Assembly (NCBI GenBank): GCA_026214975.1 | Contig: JAOBSW010000896.1 | Span: 1-64,000 of the forward strand | DNA: 64,000 nucleotides | Source: Gentiana macrophylla | Taxonomy: Eukaryota > Streptophyta > Magnoliopsida > Gentianales > Gentianaceae | Reading direction: 5' to 3' | Shown: positions 12,082 to 23,200 of the stretch, one piece after another | Numbering within the stretch: position 1 is the first letter of the stretch | Layout: every line of letters starts with the position of its first letter | Made by a program: the position numbers and the translations under genes | The notes under the pieces: model-generated | Seen by the model: the letters and a program-made list of their open reading frames with translations, nothing else | What the model was told of the DNA's origin: nothing | Database searches by the model: none

Positions 12082-12925
12082 AAGATGAAAGTTGAAGAAG
12101 GCATTATATGACCTTAGACAGGCTCTAAGATCATGGTTTGATGCCTTAAGGAATAAGATGATTATTTGGGGTTTCCAGCAGTCCAGGTGTTGTCATTCCT
12201 TGTTTATCTTCGAGAAGGATCAGATAGCTCTTTATATTTTGGTGTATGTGGATGACATACTTGTCACATGAAACTCATCACAATATATACAGAAGTTCAT
12301 CAATAAACTGAACTCTACCTTTGCCCTAAAATATCTAGTACAGCTCTCACATTTCCTTGGTATGGAAGCTCACAGAGACAAGCTATTTATACTTGTCATA
12401 GAAGCACTATGCGAATCAGCTACTGTTATGACTGATTATGGGAAATATTAAACCATGCCCAAATCCTATGGTTGGAGGCAGGTGTTACACAGTCAACCAA
12501 GGAACTCCCATGGTGAATCCAAGTCTCTATATGAGTGCAATTGGAGGACTACAATATCTTACTCTAACAAGGCCAGATATCACCTTTGCAGTAAACTGCC
12601 TAAGTCAATCTATGCAAGCTCTAGTTGATGTCCATTTGAATGCAGTGAAGAGGACCCTGAGGTTTGTAAAAGGAACCTTACGGCAGGGAATACACTTCAA
12701 GCCTAGATTTTCTTTACATATCAGTGGCTACTCTGTGCAGACTGGGCATGTGATCATGTTCATAAAATATCTACAGGTGGCCACTGTGTCTATATGGGAG
12801 ATTCTCTTATCACTTGGAGTTCAAAGAAGCAAACAATAATGTCAAGGTCTAGTGTAGAATAACAGTACAGATCCTTTGCAAATTTGTCCACTAAACTTCA
12901 ATGGTTGCAGGACTTAATGAAAGAG
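12082..12925 (+). pseudogene. pol: Copia B pol fragment (RT to RNase H)
   Basis: A remnant of an older Copia element. It begins within the RT (KLKKALYDLRQALRSWFDA at about 12092), shows the catalytic YVDD codons at 12245-12256, and continues into the RT/RNase H connection and RNase H (GGLQYLTLTRPDITFAVNCL at about 12540). Frameshifts occur near 12270, 12430 and 12740, and a stop sits at 12857. It is cut at 12925 by Copia C and resumes at 18005 with no missing bases apart from the duplicated aagag. Confidence 0.8.
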
Positions 12926-13243
12926 TATAAGTTATTATATTTGTAATTAATATTATGTTGATAATATTATCATAATATTATGTTGATATTATTAATATTA
13001 TGTTGTTACTATTAATTATGTATTTAACTTAACACGTCTGTTATATAAAGCTGTATTAAGTAGTGATAGCTGTCTTGCCGCCCATGTCTTTATGTCATTG
13101 ATCCTCTACTACCCATTATTAGCCCACACTACATTCAAGTCTTTGTCTAGTACATCTTGTAATATAAACTCAACTGCTATGCTCATATTGAATAAGAAGA
13201 ATATTATTCTCTTCTCTCTCTCTTTCTCCTCCTAATTTCTACA
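12926..13243 (+). repeat. 5' LTR of Copia C
   Basis: 318 bp. The first third is built of short AT repeats around aatattatgttgat, and the 3' end is a CT-rich run. It differs from the 3' LTR at scattered sites, for example cacgtctg here versus cacagctg there. Confidence 0.92.
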
Positions 13244-13256
13244 TGGTATCAAAGCC
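13244..13256 (+). promoter_or_regulatory. Primer-binding site of Copia C
   Basis: tggtatcaaagcc abuts the 5' LTR with no spacer. It matches initiator tRNA-Met except for one base. Confidence 0.88.
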
Positions 13257-13320
13257 ATAATCTAAAAATTCATATACATTCCACTGTTACTGTCCTTCTT
13301 TTTTTTTTCTTCTCGTAAAA

Positions 13321-14280
13321 ATGTCAGAATCTAAAGCAACTTCTGAAGTTGCTACAGGAAATCCTCCAAAAAAATATGAATGGATTAGATCTTCCAACTC
13401 TCCAAATCACCTCTGTTAAACTCAAAGGAGGTTCCAGCTACCTTCAATGGGCACAATCTGTTAAGATCTTCATCACTAGAAGAAGAAAACTGGGCTACCT
13501 TACGGGCCCGGTCAAGATTCCACCAAAAACTGATGAAGAAGCCTATGAAACATGGGAAGCAGAAAATGCATTAAATCACAGGATGGTTGCTCAACTCAAT
13601 GGAGGAAGATATTCATCAGGTACACCTGTACTACTCTTCTGCCAAGGCTATCTGGGATAACCTCACAAAATCCTACTCAGATCAAGGGAATTTCGCTCAA
13701 GCATTCAGTGTCAGAAACACTCTGAAAAACACCAAGCAGGGGTCCCTAAATGTCACTAGGTACTTCAATTCCCTCAAGGAGCAGTGGCAAGATTATGACC
13801 AACTGACCTTCACTGAGTGGGACTGCATTGGGGATGCAGCCAAGTTTCAAAAACTCATTGAAGAAGAAATGGTCTTTGACTTTCTAAGTGGTCTTAACCC
13901 AATCTATGAAGTAGCTAGAGAAAGGATTCTTGCACAAGTTCCCTTACCATCTATGAAAGAGGCATTTGCTACATTACGAAAAAAAGAAACCAATAAAGGT
14001 GTTATGGGGGGCTTGCTGCCTACTCCCGGAGGAGAGCAGTCAGCTTTGAATGTCAGGACTGAAGACTCTACTTTTTTAAATGGAAATCACAGGTCCAGTC
14101 AAGAAAAATGACTAGAAAGGTAACCTTTAGTGTGACCATTGTAAAAAAAGGGGTCACACTAAGGACTCATGCTGGAATCTTCATGGAAAGCCTCCACACC
14201 TGCAAAAGGGGCAGAATCCCAAGAAAGATAGCAACTAGAGTGATCACAAACAAGGGTATGGTGCTACTGAGCAGGCAAGC
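13321..14280 (+). pseudogene. gag: gag relic of Copia C
   Basis: The likely start is the ATG at 13321 (MSESKATSEVATGN). Open pieces in shifting frames follow, 13349-13660 and 13587-14111, with a typical Copia gag core (GGSSYLQWAQSVKIFI, then WDNLTKSYSDQGNFAQAF and FDFLSGLNPIYEVARERIL). The CCHC zinc knuckle is complete at 14131-14172 but in another frame (C-D-H-C-K-K-R-G-H-T-K-D-S-C). It would package element RNA. Frameshifts near 13365, 13600 and 14110 break it. Confidence 0.82.
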
Positions 14281-17200
14281 ATGTTCACTAAAGAACAGAT
14301 GGAAGCTCTCAATCAACTCTTTGACAAAAGAATGCAGCACAATACTGAATCTTCTATTGGAACTACTGCCCAAAATGGTAAGAATACTTGGATCATTGAC
14401 TCTGGGGCATCTAGCCATATGACATGTGAAATTTCCTTTTTTGAGTCATATTCGAAAACTGATAAATTACACTATGTTAAAATTGCTGATGGAACTCTTT
14501 CTAAAGTTGAAGGAAAAGGAACTGTAAAATTAAATGACCACTTTATCATTAAATCTGTCCTATATGTTCCTCAGTTGGACTGCAACTTATTTTCTGTTAG
14601 TCAATTCTGTGAGGAGAGGAAGTGTGTTGATAACTTTTCTCCAACCCATTTGTGAGTTTCAGGAAATGGAATCTTTGGAGAAGATTGGCGAGTGCTAGGA
14701 AGCTTGGACTCTATCTGTTTCAAGGCATTGAGAGAAAGAGCTGTTATGGTGCAGGTGTTTACGAGGATGTTAAATGTAATAATATCAAAATGCTTCATTT
14801 ACGTTTAGGACATCCCAATTTTGATTACCTAAAAAAGTTGTACCCTACTTTATTTTCTGGTATTAAAAAGGAATGTTTGAAATGTGAATTCTGTGAAATA
14901 TCTAAGTATACTAGAAATCCTTTTAAAGTTGTGTCTTACAAAAAATCTGCACCTATCAACCTTGTACACTCTGATGTTTGGGGACCATCTAAAAACCCTA
15001 ATCTCACTCACAAAAGATGGTTTGTTACTTTCATTGATGACCACACACGGTTATGTTGGGTCTATCTCATGAAGAACAAATCTGCTGTTAGTGAGATTTT
15101 TTAAACCTTTTACAAAATGGTTGAAACTCAGTTTCAAACTAAAATTTAGATCCTCAGATCTGATAATGGGACTAAGTATCTAAATTCTGTTTTGGGACCT
15201 TTCCTCACTGAAAGAGGTATTATTCACCAAACCTCCTGCTCCAACACTCCCCAACAGAATGGAGTGGCAAAGAGGAAGAATAGGCACTTGCTAAAAGTCA
15301 CTAGAACACTTTTATTCACCTATAATGTGCCTGCTTCTTACTGGGGGGAAGCTGTGCTCACTGCAGCCTTCCTCATAAATAGAATGCCTTCTAGAATTCT
15401 TGGATTTGAAACTCCCATTGAAACTCTCACTGCATCTTATCCTAACTCTAAGCTAGTGACTACCATCCCTCTTAAGATTTTTGGGTGTACAGCCTTTGTT
15501 CACATCCATTCCCAAAACAGAAGTAAAGTTGGACCAAGGGCTGTCAAAACCATTTTTGTGGGATATTCTGCTACCCAAAAAGGTTTTAAATGCTTTGACC
15601 CAAAACTAACAGGTTTTGTGTCTCTTGTGATGTGACTTTCTTTGAAGATAAACCTTTTTATTGTAAGGAAAACGAAGACCGACCTTGAAAATGCAGATTC
15701 ACGAATAATAATGCTACTTTGCCTTTGGTGGATCCTTATCTACATGATGAAATAGCCCCCATACAGTCTGATCTGAATACCACTTTGCCTGAGAACAATA
15801 TCATTGTCTACACTAGGCTAATAAAGTCATCAAGAGGGACTAGCACTCCTAATCCCTTCCATGATGTTGTTAGTACTGATTTACCCTTACAGGAAACTCA
15901 AACTGATACCACTGAGGAAGAACTACTCAATTTGGAACCAAATCCACCAAGGGGTGAACATGACAATCTGGAGCAGACCACCTCTGATTCAGGTAATATC
16001 TCACCACCCACTTCGCAGGATGATCTGCCTATTGCTTTAAGAAAACGTACTAGGGCTTGCACAAAACACACCATAGATAGATTTGTGTCTTATGGAAAGC
16101 TATCCACTGATTTTAAGTCTTATCTTGTCAACATTGACACTGCAACTATACCAAAAACCATACAACAGGCCCTTGATTGTCCTCACTGGAAAAATTCTGT
16201 TATAGAAGAACTCCATGCCTTAGAGGACAATCACACATGGGATCTTGTCAATAGACCTAAAGGTGTAAAGCCAGATGGATGTAGATGGTTATTCACTGTG
16301 AAACACAATCCTGATGGAACTATTAATAGGCATAAAGCCAGATTAGTTGCTAAGGATACACCCAAACCTTTGGGATTGACTTCCATGAGACTTTTGCTCC
16401 CATAGCTAGACTGAATATTGTAAGGATTATTATATCCATTGCAGCTGTGAATAATTGGGTATTACATCAAATGGATGTAAAAAATGCGTTTCTCAATGGT
16501 AACCTTAGAGAGGAGGTGTATATGCATCCTCCTACTGGTTTTGTTGTCAAACCCAATCTTTTCTGTAGATTGAATAAATCCTTATATGGACTTAAACAAT
16601 CTCCCAGGGCATGGTTTGAAAGATTCTCCAATTTTATGAAAAAATGGGATATGCTCAAGGGCATAGTAATCATACCCTATTCTACCAACACACTGAAACA
16701 GGAGGAGTTACTATCCTTATTGTATATGTCGATGACATTGTCATCACTGGTAATTCAAGTTCTAATATTGATAATCTGAAACATCTTCTCAAAAATGAGT
16801 TTGAGATCAAGGATCTCGGACCACTTAAGTACTTCTTGGGCATTGAAGTTGCCATATCTACTGATGGCATCCTCCTTACTCAAAGGAAGTACACTATAGA
16901 CCTGCTGAAAGAATATGGTTTACTGGGGTGCAAACCAGTAGATACTCTTATTGACAACACTGTGAAATTTGGGAAGAATGATGATGGAGATCCCATCAAC
17001 CGAGAAAAATTTCAAAGACTGGTGGGAAGATTAATCTACTTGTCCCACACAAGACCTGACATCTCCTATGTTGTCAGTCAACTAAGTCAGTTCATGCACT
17101 CTCCAAAGCAAATTCACCTTGATGGCTCTATGAGATTACTGAAATTCCTGAAAGGTAGTCCAGGCAAGGGCATATTGTTCAAATCACAGGGTACAACTAA

Positions 17201-17510
17201 AATTGAAGGCTATGTTGATGCAGATTGGGCTGGATCAGCGACTGATAGAAGATCCACTTCAGGATGGTGTATCTATCTCTTTGGGAACTTAGTATCATGG
17301 AGAAGCAAAAAACAATCTGTAGTTGCAAGGAGTTCTGCTGAAGCAGAGTATAGGGCAATTGCCCTTGGGATATGTGAACTGTTGTGGATTCAAATGGTTA
17401 TGAAAGAATTAAAGATACCATATTCAAGACCGATAAATTTTTTCGATGATAGCAAATCGCTATTGAAATCTCTAATAATCAAATTCAACATGATAGGATT
17501 AAGCATATAG
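14281..17510 (+). pseudogene. pol: pol relic of Copia C (PR-IN-RT-RH)
   Basis: Protease has the active site WIIDSGASSHMT near 14390. The integrase zinc-binding part (LRLGHPNFDYLKK near 14805, CEFCEISKY near 14885) leads into the core FIDDHTRLCWVYLM near 15033, a stop at 15102-15104, and the later core at 15192-15635 (QQNGVAKRKNRHLL). The RT begins near 16180 (WKNSVIEELHALEDN), is frame-shifted near 16370 and again near 16640, and shows the catalytic YVDD at 16725-16736. RNase H near 17210-17360 has GYVDADWAGSATDRRST and SSAEAEYRA. It ends with a stop at 17508-17510, just before the last catalytic segment. The order IN before RT proves Copia. Confidence 0.88.
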
Positions 17511-17675
17511 AGATTGATAAGACTTCATAAGAGAAAAACAAGAAGATGGAAGTATCTACCTCTCCTACATCAACACCAAACAACAAGTTGTTGATATATT
17601 CACAAAAGGCCTGCCTAGACAACCATTACACCAATTCAGTAGCAAGCTTGGTTTATTGGATATATATAAACCACC

Positions 17676-17686
17676 TTGAGGAGGAG
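17676..17686 (+). promoter_or_regulatory. Polypurine tract of Copia C
   Basis: The purine run ttgaggaggag directly precedes the 3' LTR start at 17687. Confidence 0.75.
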
Positions 17687-18004
17687 TATAAGTTATTATA
17701 TTTGTTATTAATATTATGTTGATAATATTTAATAATATTATGTTGATATTATTACTATTATGTTGTTGCCATTAATTATGTATTAACTTAACACAGCTGT
17801 TATATAAAGTTGTATTAAGTAGTGCTAGCTGTCTTGCCGCCCATGTCTTTATGTCCTTGATCCTCTACTACCCATTATTTGCCCACACTACATTCAAGTC
17901 TTTGTCTAGTACATCTTGTAATATAAACTCAGCTGCTATCCTCATATTGAATAAGAAGAATATTATTCTCTTCTCTCTCTCTCTTTCTCCTCCTAATTTC
18001 TACA
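17687..18004 (+). repeat. 3' LTR of Copia C
   Basis: 318 bp, the same length as the 5' copy, with TA...CA ends. It ends tttctaca and is followed by the target duplication aagag. Confidence 0.92.
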
Positions 18005-18287
18005 AAGAGTTATGGTTAAAACTGCCCAGAATTCATGTAGCATGGTGTGATAACATAAGTGCAACATTCTTGGCTCAAAGCCCAGTGTTCCATGCTAGAA
18101 CAAAGCACATTAAATTTGATGTCATTACATTAGAGATTTGGTGCTCAAAAAGATAATTTCTGTGCAGTTCATTCCCCAAAGCACACCGGCAAGCAGATTG
18201 CTTAACTAAAGCTTTACCATCAGGGCTATTCAATCACTTCAAGTCCAAGTTGAATGTTGATGATCAACCATCCACCTTGAGGGGTGC
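18005..18287 (+). pseudogene. pol: Copia B RNase H 3' end
   Basis: This continues the reading broken at 12925. Visible residues are ELWLKLPRIHVAWCDNISAT, then HARTKHIKFDVI, a frame break near 18150, and QADCLTKALPSG. These are the conserved end of Copia RNase H. A purine-rich tract (ccttgaggggtgc) precedes the LTR. Confidence 0.82.
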
Positions 18288-18486
18288 TGTTAAGAGAAGT
18301 GAAGATGGTCACGATGACATGACAAGATGATTAGGCGTATGGGTGTTTAGTGTGGCAAGAATCTTTTGATAGATTGTGTAGTACACTTTTATGTAATTGT
18401 ATGTTGCATTATATTCCCCTACTGTGTAAGCTGAGAACTAAGAAATGAATCATATTGAATTTTACTAAGAATCTGTCTCTTTTGCA
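18288..18486 (+). repeat. Probable 3' LTR of Copia B
   Basis: It starts tgttaagag right after a purine tract and can be read to ctcttttgca (about 199 bp, TG...CA). The end is a best guess because the 5' LTR lies outside the window. Confidence 0.5.
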
Positions 18487-20124
18487 TAATATTATCGGTG
18501 CTTAATTCACCTTATTAATGGAATAAATCTTACACATAATTTCCTTTCCAAAGCAAAATACATCTAGTGACGGATCTAAAATAAATTAAAGAAGAGTATA
18601 AATATAAGTTAATTCCAGCAGATTATCATCAATAGATGTTAATTAATTCAACATTTTTTTTTTCAGATTTTACATATTGATTATGAAAACGGGTCATTAA
18701 ACCTTGGTTTATAAAGTCAAAATCATATTTCACTATTATTAATGTAATGATTGTAAATTTTTTTTAAATTGTTTGATGAATAATAAATTGAAGGTCGTAA
18801 AGTTTGAAGGATGGGTCTTATGTGATCACTCCATATTTATTGAGTGACTACATTCCATAATCCGAACACATAATTTTAACACAGATTGAACCTATATGGT
18901 CGATTTTCTGACACGTAATCACTCCACAAAAATAGTCTTGACCAAATTTGAAAAGATAATAAATTGGTGGTTGTAAAGTTTGATGAGTAATAATTGAAGG
19001 TAAAATGAAATGCACTTTATGATGGGGTACTAGTTTTTCCTCTAAAAAGGAGTAATAATTGTCTATTCCTAAAAATATAATAAAAACCCTTCAAAAACAA
19101 AAAAATTTGTTGTGAGTCGTGATTCGTGAATCTTTCATGAAAAGAACAGGACATCGCTAAAAAAAAGAAAAGAACAGCACATGTGATAATAAATGATACC
19201 AATCATTGAATTTTTTTTTTTTAATTAAAGAAAACCTTTAATTTTTTCATATGGAACTTAAAGGACGGAGATATGTAGTATGTTTAGAAAGAAAGTCCAT
19301 CAGAATAAAAAAATATTACACTAAAAGTTCGATGTAATCCAGGTTTATTTTATAAAATTTTATTGATCCAAGTCATTGATGAACAGGATATACTATTACC
19401 CACCTTAAATTAAAATCTTAGCTCCATCCTCGACCTTTTTATCCGCAACCAAATTTTCTGATCATGTGGCTAAGCCAATCACCATTGGTTATTTTATTTT
19501 ATGTTTTCATTTTTTCCCTCGAGAATTAGTATATTTGAATAAAAGCTTCAATAATATTGTGAGATTCCATCATGCTTTGAAATGCTTTGCTAGTTAGACT
19601 TATTATGAGATTTACACAAATGACACTCGAGTGAGAAACTCGAGTGACAAATTTATTATGAGATTTACACAAAGTTATTACGAGAAACTCGAGTGACAAA
19701 TGACACTTGTACATCATAGATCATGATATAATTAAGGTCACTGTATCAATGGTGTAAAAGTGTATTGTGTCTTCCACTATAACAGTACCGTTGTGGTAGT
19801 AACCTCCATGGGCACGCCTAGGCATGGGTAACAATGAGCCCTCTTAAAATAATGATTTTGAAGTATCTGTTATATATTTGTAGTGTATTTTAGATATATT
19901 TTTATTTAATTTAAATTTAAAAAAAAAATTAATACGTCTCAAATCAATACACATATTTAATAAAAAAATGTTTTTAACCTACTTATATATATATATATAT
20001 TCCTACACCTGTTCATATAGTTTAGCCTAAAAATAACCGCTACATCGGCTCTGAAACAAAATTTTAGTTTAGAGTCTCCGATTACACATTGACGCTCCTA
20101 GTAACATCACTCTATTTCTTCACC
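18487..20124. other. AT-rich intergenic region upstream of the P450
   Basis: No gene or clear transposon is seen. It holds long A and T runs, an (AT)n run near 19985-20000, and an imperfect tandem duplication at 19605-19705. It probably includes the distal promoter of the P450 gene. Confidence 0.6.
19605..19705. repeat. Imperfect tandem duplication with actcgagtga motifs
   Basis: The block ttattatgagatttacacaa occurs at about 19604 and again at 19654. Each copy is followed by aaactcgagtgacaaat-type sequence, giving two units of roughly 50 bp plus a partial third. No coding potential. Confidence 0.7.
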
Positions 20125-20132
20125 TATATAAG
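20125..20132 (+). promoter_or_regulatory. TATA box of the CYP72A gene
   Basis: tatataag sits 98 nt upstream of the chosen start codon, so transcription would begin near 20155-20165. It is the best TATA candidate in the 200 nt before the ORF, and it excludes the upstream in-frame ATG at 20145 as the main start. Confidence 0.65.
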
Positions 20133-20222
20133 TAGCATAGCCAGTTGCTTAGTTTCCCACACTCAAACCTTCTCCTCTCCATATCTCAATTCTCACTAAG
20201 AGTGAAACCCATTGTCTTAAAA

Positions 20223-23200
20223 ATGGAGGGGGATCTTATCAAGAAAGCCCTAGTGGCATCTCTCTTTGCATTAGTGTTAGGTTGGGTGTGGAGAATTCTT
20301 GATTGGGCATGGTTTACTCCCAAAAGGATCGAAAAACGCCTTAGGGAACAAGGTTTCCAAGGAAACCCTTATAGATTATTGGTGGGAGATGTTAACGAGA
20401 ATGCAGAAATGCTTAAAGAAGCCATGTCTAAACCCATGCCTTTCAACAATGATGTTTTCCCACGTGTCATGCCTCACATTCACCATACCATTCAGAAATA
20501 TGGTATCAAACAAAATAACCTTTTGCCGTTTACTTTGTTTATTTAAAATCCCCTCATTATTTCATGGCTATATATATATTTTGTTTGTTAGACTGACCAA
20601 ACATGCATAAATCAAGAACATTATTATTATTTTTTATAAATACTTGTTGTAATAATAACAATCACCGTTAGTTAACCAACCCGAATAATAGCCCTTAACG
20701 ATGATATATAACATAAAATAACAAACAGTAACCAATCGGGTAGAATGAGAAAAATAACAAACAATACGTTACTTTTTCGTAATGCATGTGAAGTGACAGA
20801 TAAAACTTGATCGAGGGTAATAAGATTTAATGATAATTATATACTTTTGTGTACTTATTGCAGGAAGAAATCATTTACATGGATGGGAAGGATTCCAAGG
20901 GTGAACATTTTAGAGCCAGAACTTGTTAAAGAAATGTTGTTTAACCATGGAAAATTCCAAAAGAACTTTGAGCTCCACAACCCACTTGTTATGCTATTGC
21001 TCTCTGGTATTGGTAGTTTAGAGGGTGATAAATGGGCCAAACACAGAAAAATTATTTCCCCTGCTTTCACTCTTGAAAAACTTAAGGTTCATATAATTAT
21101 TTTTATTTTTTTAATTATACATATTATATACTATTTATCAAAACATTTTTATGTATATATTGAATGTGATTAATTTCATGCAGGGCATGTTGCCTTCTTT
21201 TGCCATATGCTATAATGATATGTTGAGTAAATGGGAGGCTACAGCTGCAAAACAAGGTTATATTGAGGTGGATATATTCCCAACATTTGATGTATTGACA
21301 AGTGATGTGATTTCTAAGGTTGCATTTGGTAGTACCTATGAAGAAGGTAATAGAGTTTTTAGGCTATTGAAAGAGATGATGGATCTCACCATTGACAGCA
21401 TGAGGAGTATCTACATCCCTGGATGGTGGTAAGTATACGGTTCGTTTTTTCACCATTTTTTCGCCATTTCCCAAGTTGTCACATTAGAAAGTACCGTTAA
21501 CGACACAACACATTAAGTTATAATACACTTTTGAATAATATTACCATGTATAATATTTGTGTAGTGCCACATTTTAATAGATTGACGCGTCTTGAGAGGT
21601 CTTAGTGTCCTACCATCACAACATGTTCTTAAATTTATTGTGTTACGGTGGTTGTGACAAAAATATTATACCACTGATTATGATGAGTTCAATGTCATTT
21701 AGTGGCAATTGCTTAATTATAAATGATGTATAAGTATCTTGTAACATACTATATTACGACCCATTTGATTATTAGAGTGTTGTGTCAGGATAATTGTGAC
21801 GATACTAATCATGATAAGATCTAAGCCTTTTATTGAGCATATAATCATTATCGAGAGTGTAAAAATATCTTGAAAAAATAATATTAATTATACAACTGAT
21901 AATAAGATCCAAGCTTAATTTTCAGTGAGTATTTAATCATCATCAATAGTGCAAAAGTATCTTAATAGTTGAAACAAATCATTTTTATTATCAAGATTTC
22001 TTTAGTCAGCAAGTTATTGAAGGGGCATATCAAGCTGTCGTTTTGTGCATACCCCATAATATAGACAATACATTGAAAGGATTGATCGTTTACAAAATTG
22101 ATGGTCTTGGTGAGACCACATAGTATCTATATCAAGTCTACCAAACCACTTTTATTTATTTATTTATTACAAAATCATTTATAGTTATATAATCTGAGTT
22201 ATACACATGGAGCAAATAAATGTGTGGTCCAGGGAACAATATAGTTATAAGGCTCATCCCAGGTGGTTAGCCACCTGGGTTTTACCCTGGCCTAAGTGAG
22301 AGGTCCAGGGTTCGATCCCCCCTTCCCCCATTTCCCTCCTTTCGTTTCAAAAAAAAAAAAAATAAATAAATAAATAAATGTGTGGTCCTCTTTAGCCAAA
22401 GTGTTAGATATGCAATTATTGAATTCTTATTTTGATTGGTACCACAAACTTCCAAATTTTGATTCTTGAAATCAACAACTTTTACTGTTTTTTTTTTTTA
22501 GACAAACAACTTTTACTAAAAAAGCATACTCCTACTTTGATTATATTTATATTTAGTGGTGCATACAAATTTTACCGTAGTCAACAACAATTAAAGAAAC
22601 ATATATATTATCTCATGCATATTTTTATTACAACTGTATAAAAATCATTGGCCACCGTAAAATTTATTGTACAGTTACGTGCCAACAAAGAAGAACAATA
22701 GGTTGAAGGCATGCAACAAGGAGATCACAGATATGATGAGGAACATCATCAACAAAAGGATGAAGGCCATCAATGCTGGAGAACCAGGTGAATCGAGGCG
22801 AATGTATACGTATCATAAGACTGTTTTGATCACCATAAATTATAAATATAACCTATTAATAAACAATATACTAGCTGAATTTTTTTTTTGGATTCGTCAT
22901 TACAGGTGGAGACGATTTACTCGGCGTGTTGTTGGATAGCAATGTACAAGAAATCAGAAAATCTGGGAACAAGAGAAACGTCGGGATGACGATTGATGAA
23001 GTGATTGATGAATGCAAATTGTTCTACTTTGCCGGCCAAGAAACCACCGGAGTATTGCTCACATGGTCCTCCATTCTCCTTAGCAAACACCCTGAATGGC
23101 AAGAACGTGCTAGAGAAGAAGTTCTTCAAACCTTTGGCAAAAACAAGCCCGATTTCGAAAGACTCAACCACCTCAAATATGTATTAATCTTTCTTACCTG

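Larger units (their letters stand above)
12926..18004 (+). mobile_element. Copia C, complete element with TA...CA termini
   Basis: Two LTRs of 318 bp each (12926-13243 and 17687-18004) flanked by a perfect 5 bp target duplication, aagag (12921-12925 and 18005-18009). Internal order is gag, protease, integrase, RT, RNase H, so it is Ty1/Copia. The LTR starts tataagttatt and ends ttctaca, so the termini are TA...CA rather than TG...CA. Such non-canonical ends are known in some plant Copia elements. It lies inside the RNase H region of Copia B. Several frameshifts make it non-autonomous as written. Confidence 0.93.

Noticed and set aside
20145..20222. Upstream in-frame ATG as start of the P450
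   Set aside because: It lies 13 nt after the TATA box, before the expected transcription start, and would put a non-P450 leader before the membrane anchor.
22262..22325. tRNA gene (B box ggttcgatccc)
   Set aside because: It lacks a full cloverleaf and is enclosed by a 17 bp target duplication and an A-rich tail, so it is the head of a SINE.
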